Below, one piece after another: positions 62,643-64,000 of a stretch of DNA of 64,000 nt. The position numbers were made by a program, and so were the translations under genes. The DNA is from Schistosoma mansoni (lineage: Eukaryota > Platyhelminthes > Trematoda > Strigeidida > Schistosomatidae), in assembly GCF_000237925.1 (NCBI RefSeq), contig NC_031497.1, positions 14,554,512 to 14,618,511 of the forward strand, read 5' to 3'. A model generated the notes under the pieces. The model saw only the letters and a list, made by a program, of their open reading frames with translations, did not search any database and was not told the origin of the DNA. The stretch's first letter is position 1. Each line of letters begins with the position of its first letter.

Positions 62643-63673
62643 TACTGTGCGATAATGCCCAAGGCATGCAATCCGCACTTAATCAGTTGGCAATCAGTGT
62701 CCGCAGGTACGGCATGTGCTTTGCACCCTCCAAGTGCTAAGTACTCCTACAAGACTGGCAGGATTCTCATCCTGTACTCACCATAGATGGTGAGCAGATT
62801 GAAGTAGTTGAGAAGTTCGTGTATCTAGGTAGCTACATAAGTGCTGGTGGTGGCGTGAGTGATGAGATTGATGCACGTATAATGAAAGCCAGAGCGGCTT
62901 ATGCCAATCTGGGCCATCTTTGGCGCCCTCGTGATGTTAGTCTGGCTGTAAAAGGTCGGATCTACAACGCGTCGGTGAGAGCAGTTTTGCTCTATGCTTG
63001 TGAAACCTGGCCTCTCCGAGTTGAGGATGTTAGACGTCTCTCTGTGTTCGATCATCGTTGTCTCCGAAGGATTGCTGATATCCAGTGGCAACACCATGTT
63101 AGTAATGCAGAGGTTCGGTATCGTGTGTTCGGGCGCAGAGACGACAGTCCAATTGGTGTCACCATCTTGAAACCCCGACTTCGGTGGCTTGGATATGTTC
63201 TACGAAAGTCGTCCCAGAGAATTCCACGTCGTGCATTATTTGCCGACTCTGGGACTGGTTGGAAAAGAGGAGAGGTGGTCAGTGTATGACATGGTGTCGT
63301 GGTATGAAAGAAAGCTGCAAAGGGCTAGCTTCTGTTGGTCCTTCACGACTCCCTGGTTGGGGTCCGAGAGATGGTGCAACACAGTGGCTAGAGACGTTAT
63401 CAGATATGGCTCAGAATAGAAGCCAGTGGCGAGCCTGCTGTAGCCTTCTTTTACTTTCTTCATAAAGAGTGACTATAACTTTCTTAACTGAGAGAGCTCT
63501 TCTGGTTGTACACTTCAGTTCTCCCCCATCATTACTCTTCTCTTTTTTTCCTTCGTTTATATATACGCATCTTCTTCCTTCTCCTCCCATTCTCATTATT
63601 TTGTGTGGCGCATATGTATTCGGTGCCCTTTGTACCAAATATATGTGATTAAATAAATAAATAAATAAAAATA
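62643..63673 (+). mobile_element. 5'-truncated LINE family B in PYROXD1 intron 1
   Basis: The element starts inside the RT just after the catalytic box (tactgtgcgataatgcccaa) and runs to an A-rich tail. It is flanked by aaatgact at 62635-62642 and 63674-63681. It is highly similar to 58790-59760. It has a stop in the SKC*VLLQDW stretch (62738) and a frame change near 63270, so it is non-functional. Orientation is the same as the host gene. Confidence 0.9.
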
Positions 63674-63681
63674 AAATGACT

Positions 63682-64000
63682 ATATTTCTGAGCATTTTGG
63701 TAGAATAGTGTACCTATTGGTTAAGTGAATAGCATGCATTGCTAGAATAGAGTATGTAAATAAACAAAGAGTTATCATAAAACCAAGGCCATGTGCACAT
63801 GCTGCAGTGTCATCAACGGAATAAGTCCGAATTTTTTATGCAGCTTAATCCAATATTTATTAACTTAACTGATTGGCATTATAACTTGTTTGGAATATGT
63901 ATCACTCTCCATTTTGCGTTCACCATAGCTATGATCTTGCTCTATGGTTAGTATTTGTTGAGGGTGTGCATCACACATTGTTGTGACACGAGATTACAGA
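63682..64000. other. Intron sequence of PYROXD1, nothing recognised
   Basis: AT-rich; no exon matching the next part of PYROXD1 is visible before the window ends. Confidence 0.45.

Overview
The window looks like nuclear DNA of a schistosome blood fluke (Trematoda). It is AT-rich and gene-poor. The host genes are split by introns, several of only about 25-41 nt, which is a schistosome habit. Most of the rest is retrotransposon debris of kinds known from schistosomes: RTE/SR2-like LINEs, CR1-like LINEs and Ty3/Gypsy LTR elements. I cannot name the species from sequence alone.

Host genes, left to right: (1) TIM16/PAM16 on the minus strand (7859-8698), a mitochondrial protein-import subunit whose first visible exon begins exactly at codon 2. 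(2) An unrecognised + strand gene (10989-12061) built from small exons and very short introns. (3) ZNF330/NOA36, a nucleolar zinc-finger protein, five exons on + (24814-29534). (4) An Abl-interactor (ABI) on minus (29622-40680), tail-to-tail with ZNF330 and only 87 bp between stop codons. (5) An Orai-type store-operated calcium channel on + (52792-53518), three exons. (6) The first exon of PYROXD1 on + (62133-62467); the rest lies beyond the window.

Repeat landscape. RTE-like family A (tail near 'gtagctgactgac') occurs at 5580-7375, 12785-13505, 19959-20781 and 54640-55738. RTE-like family B (tail near 'gtgtggcgcatatgta') has a near-complete copy at 56150-59786 and fragments at 5185-5545, 34640-35335 and 62643-63673. 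A short non-autonomous repeat of about 500 bp shares both ends with family B and is scattered through the window. SR2-like copies lie at 15185-16290 and 21640-22850, and CR1-like pieces at 19390-21550, 41850-42745 and 44860-45440. A structurally complete, recently inserted Gypsy element with 322-bp LTRs occupies 46840-51597, but its coding region is broken. Smaller items are an rDNA fragment, a probable solo LTR, a fold-back MITE-like element and a perfect hairpin.

The host genes do not form a pathway; they are ordinary single genes separated by transposon-filled spacers and introns. The most informative structures are the likely spliced-leader-supplied start codon of TIM16, the micro-intron gene, the Orai pore-region substitution, and an empty/occupied pair of sites that fixes the boundaries of the family B LINE.
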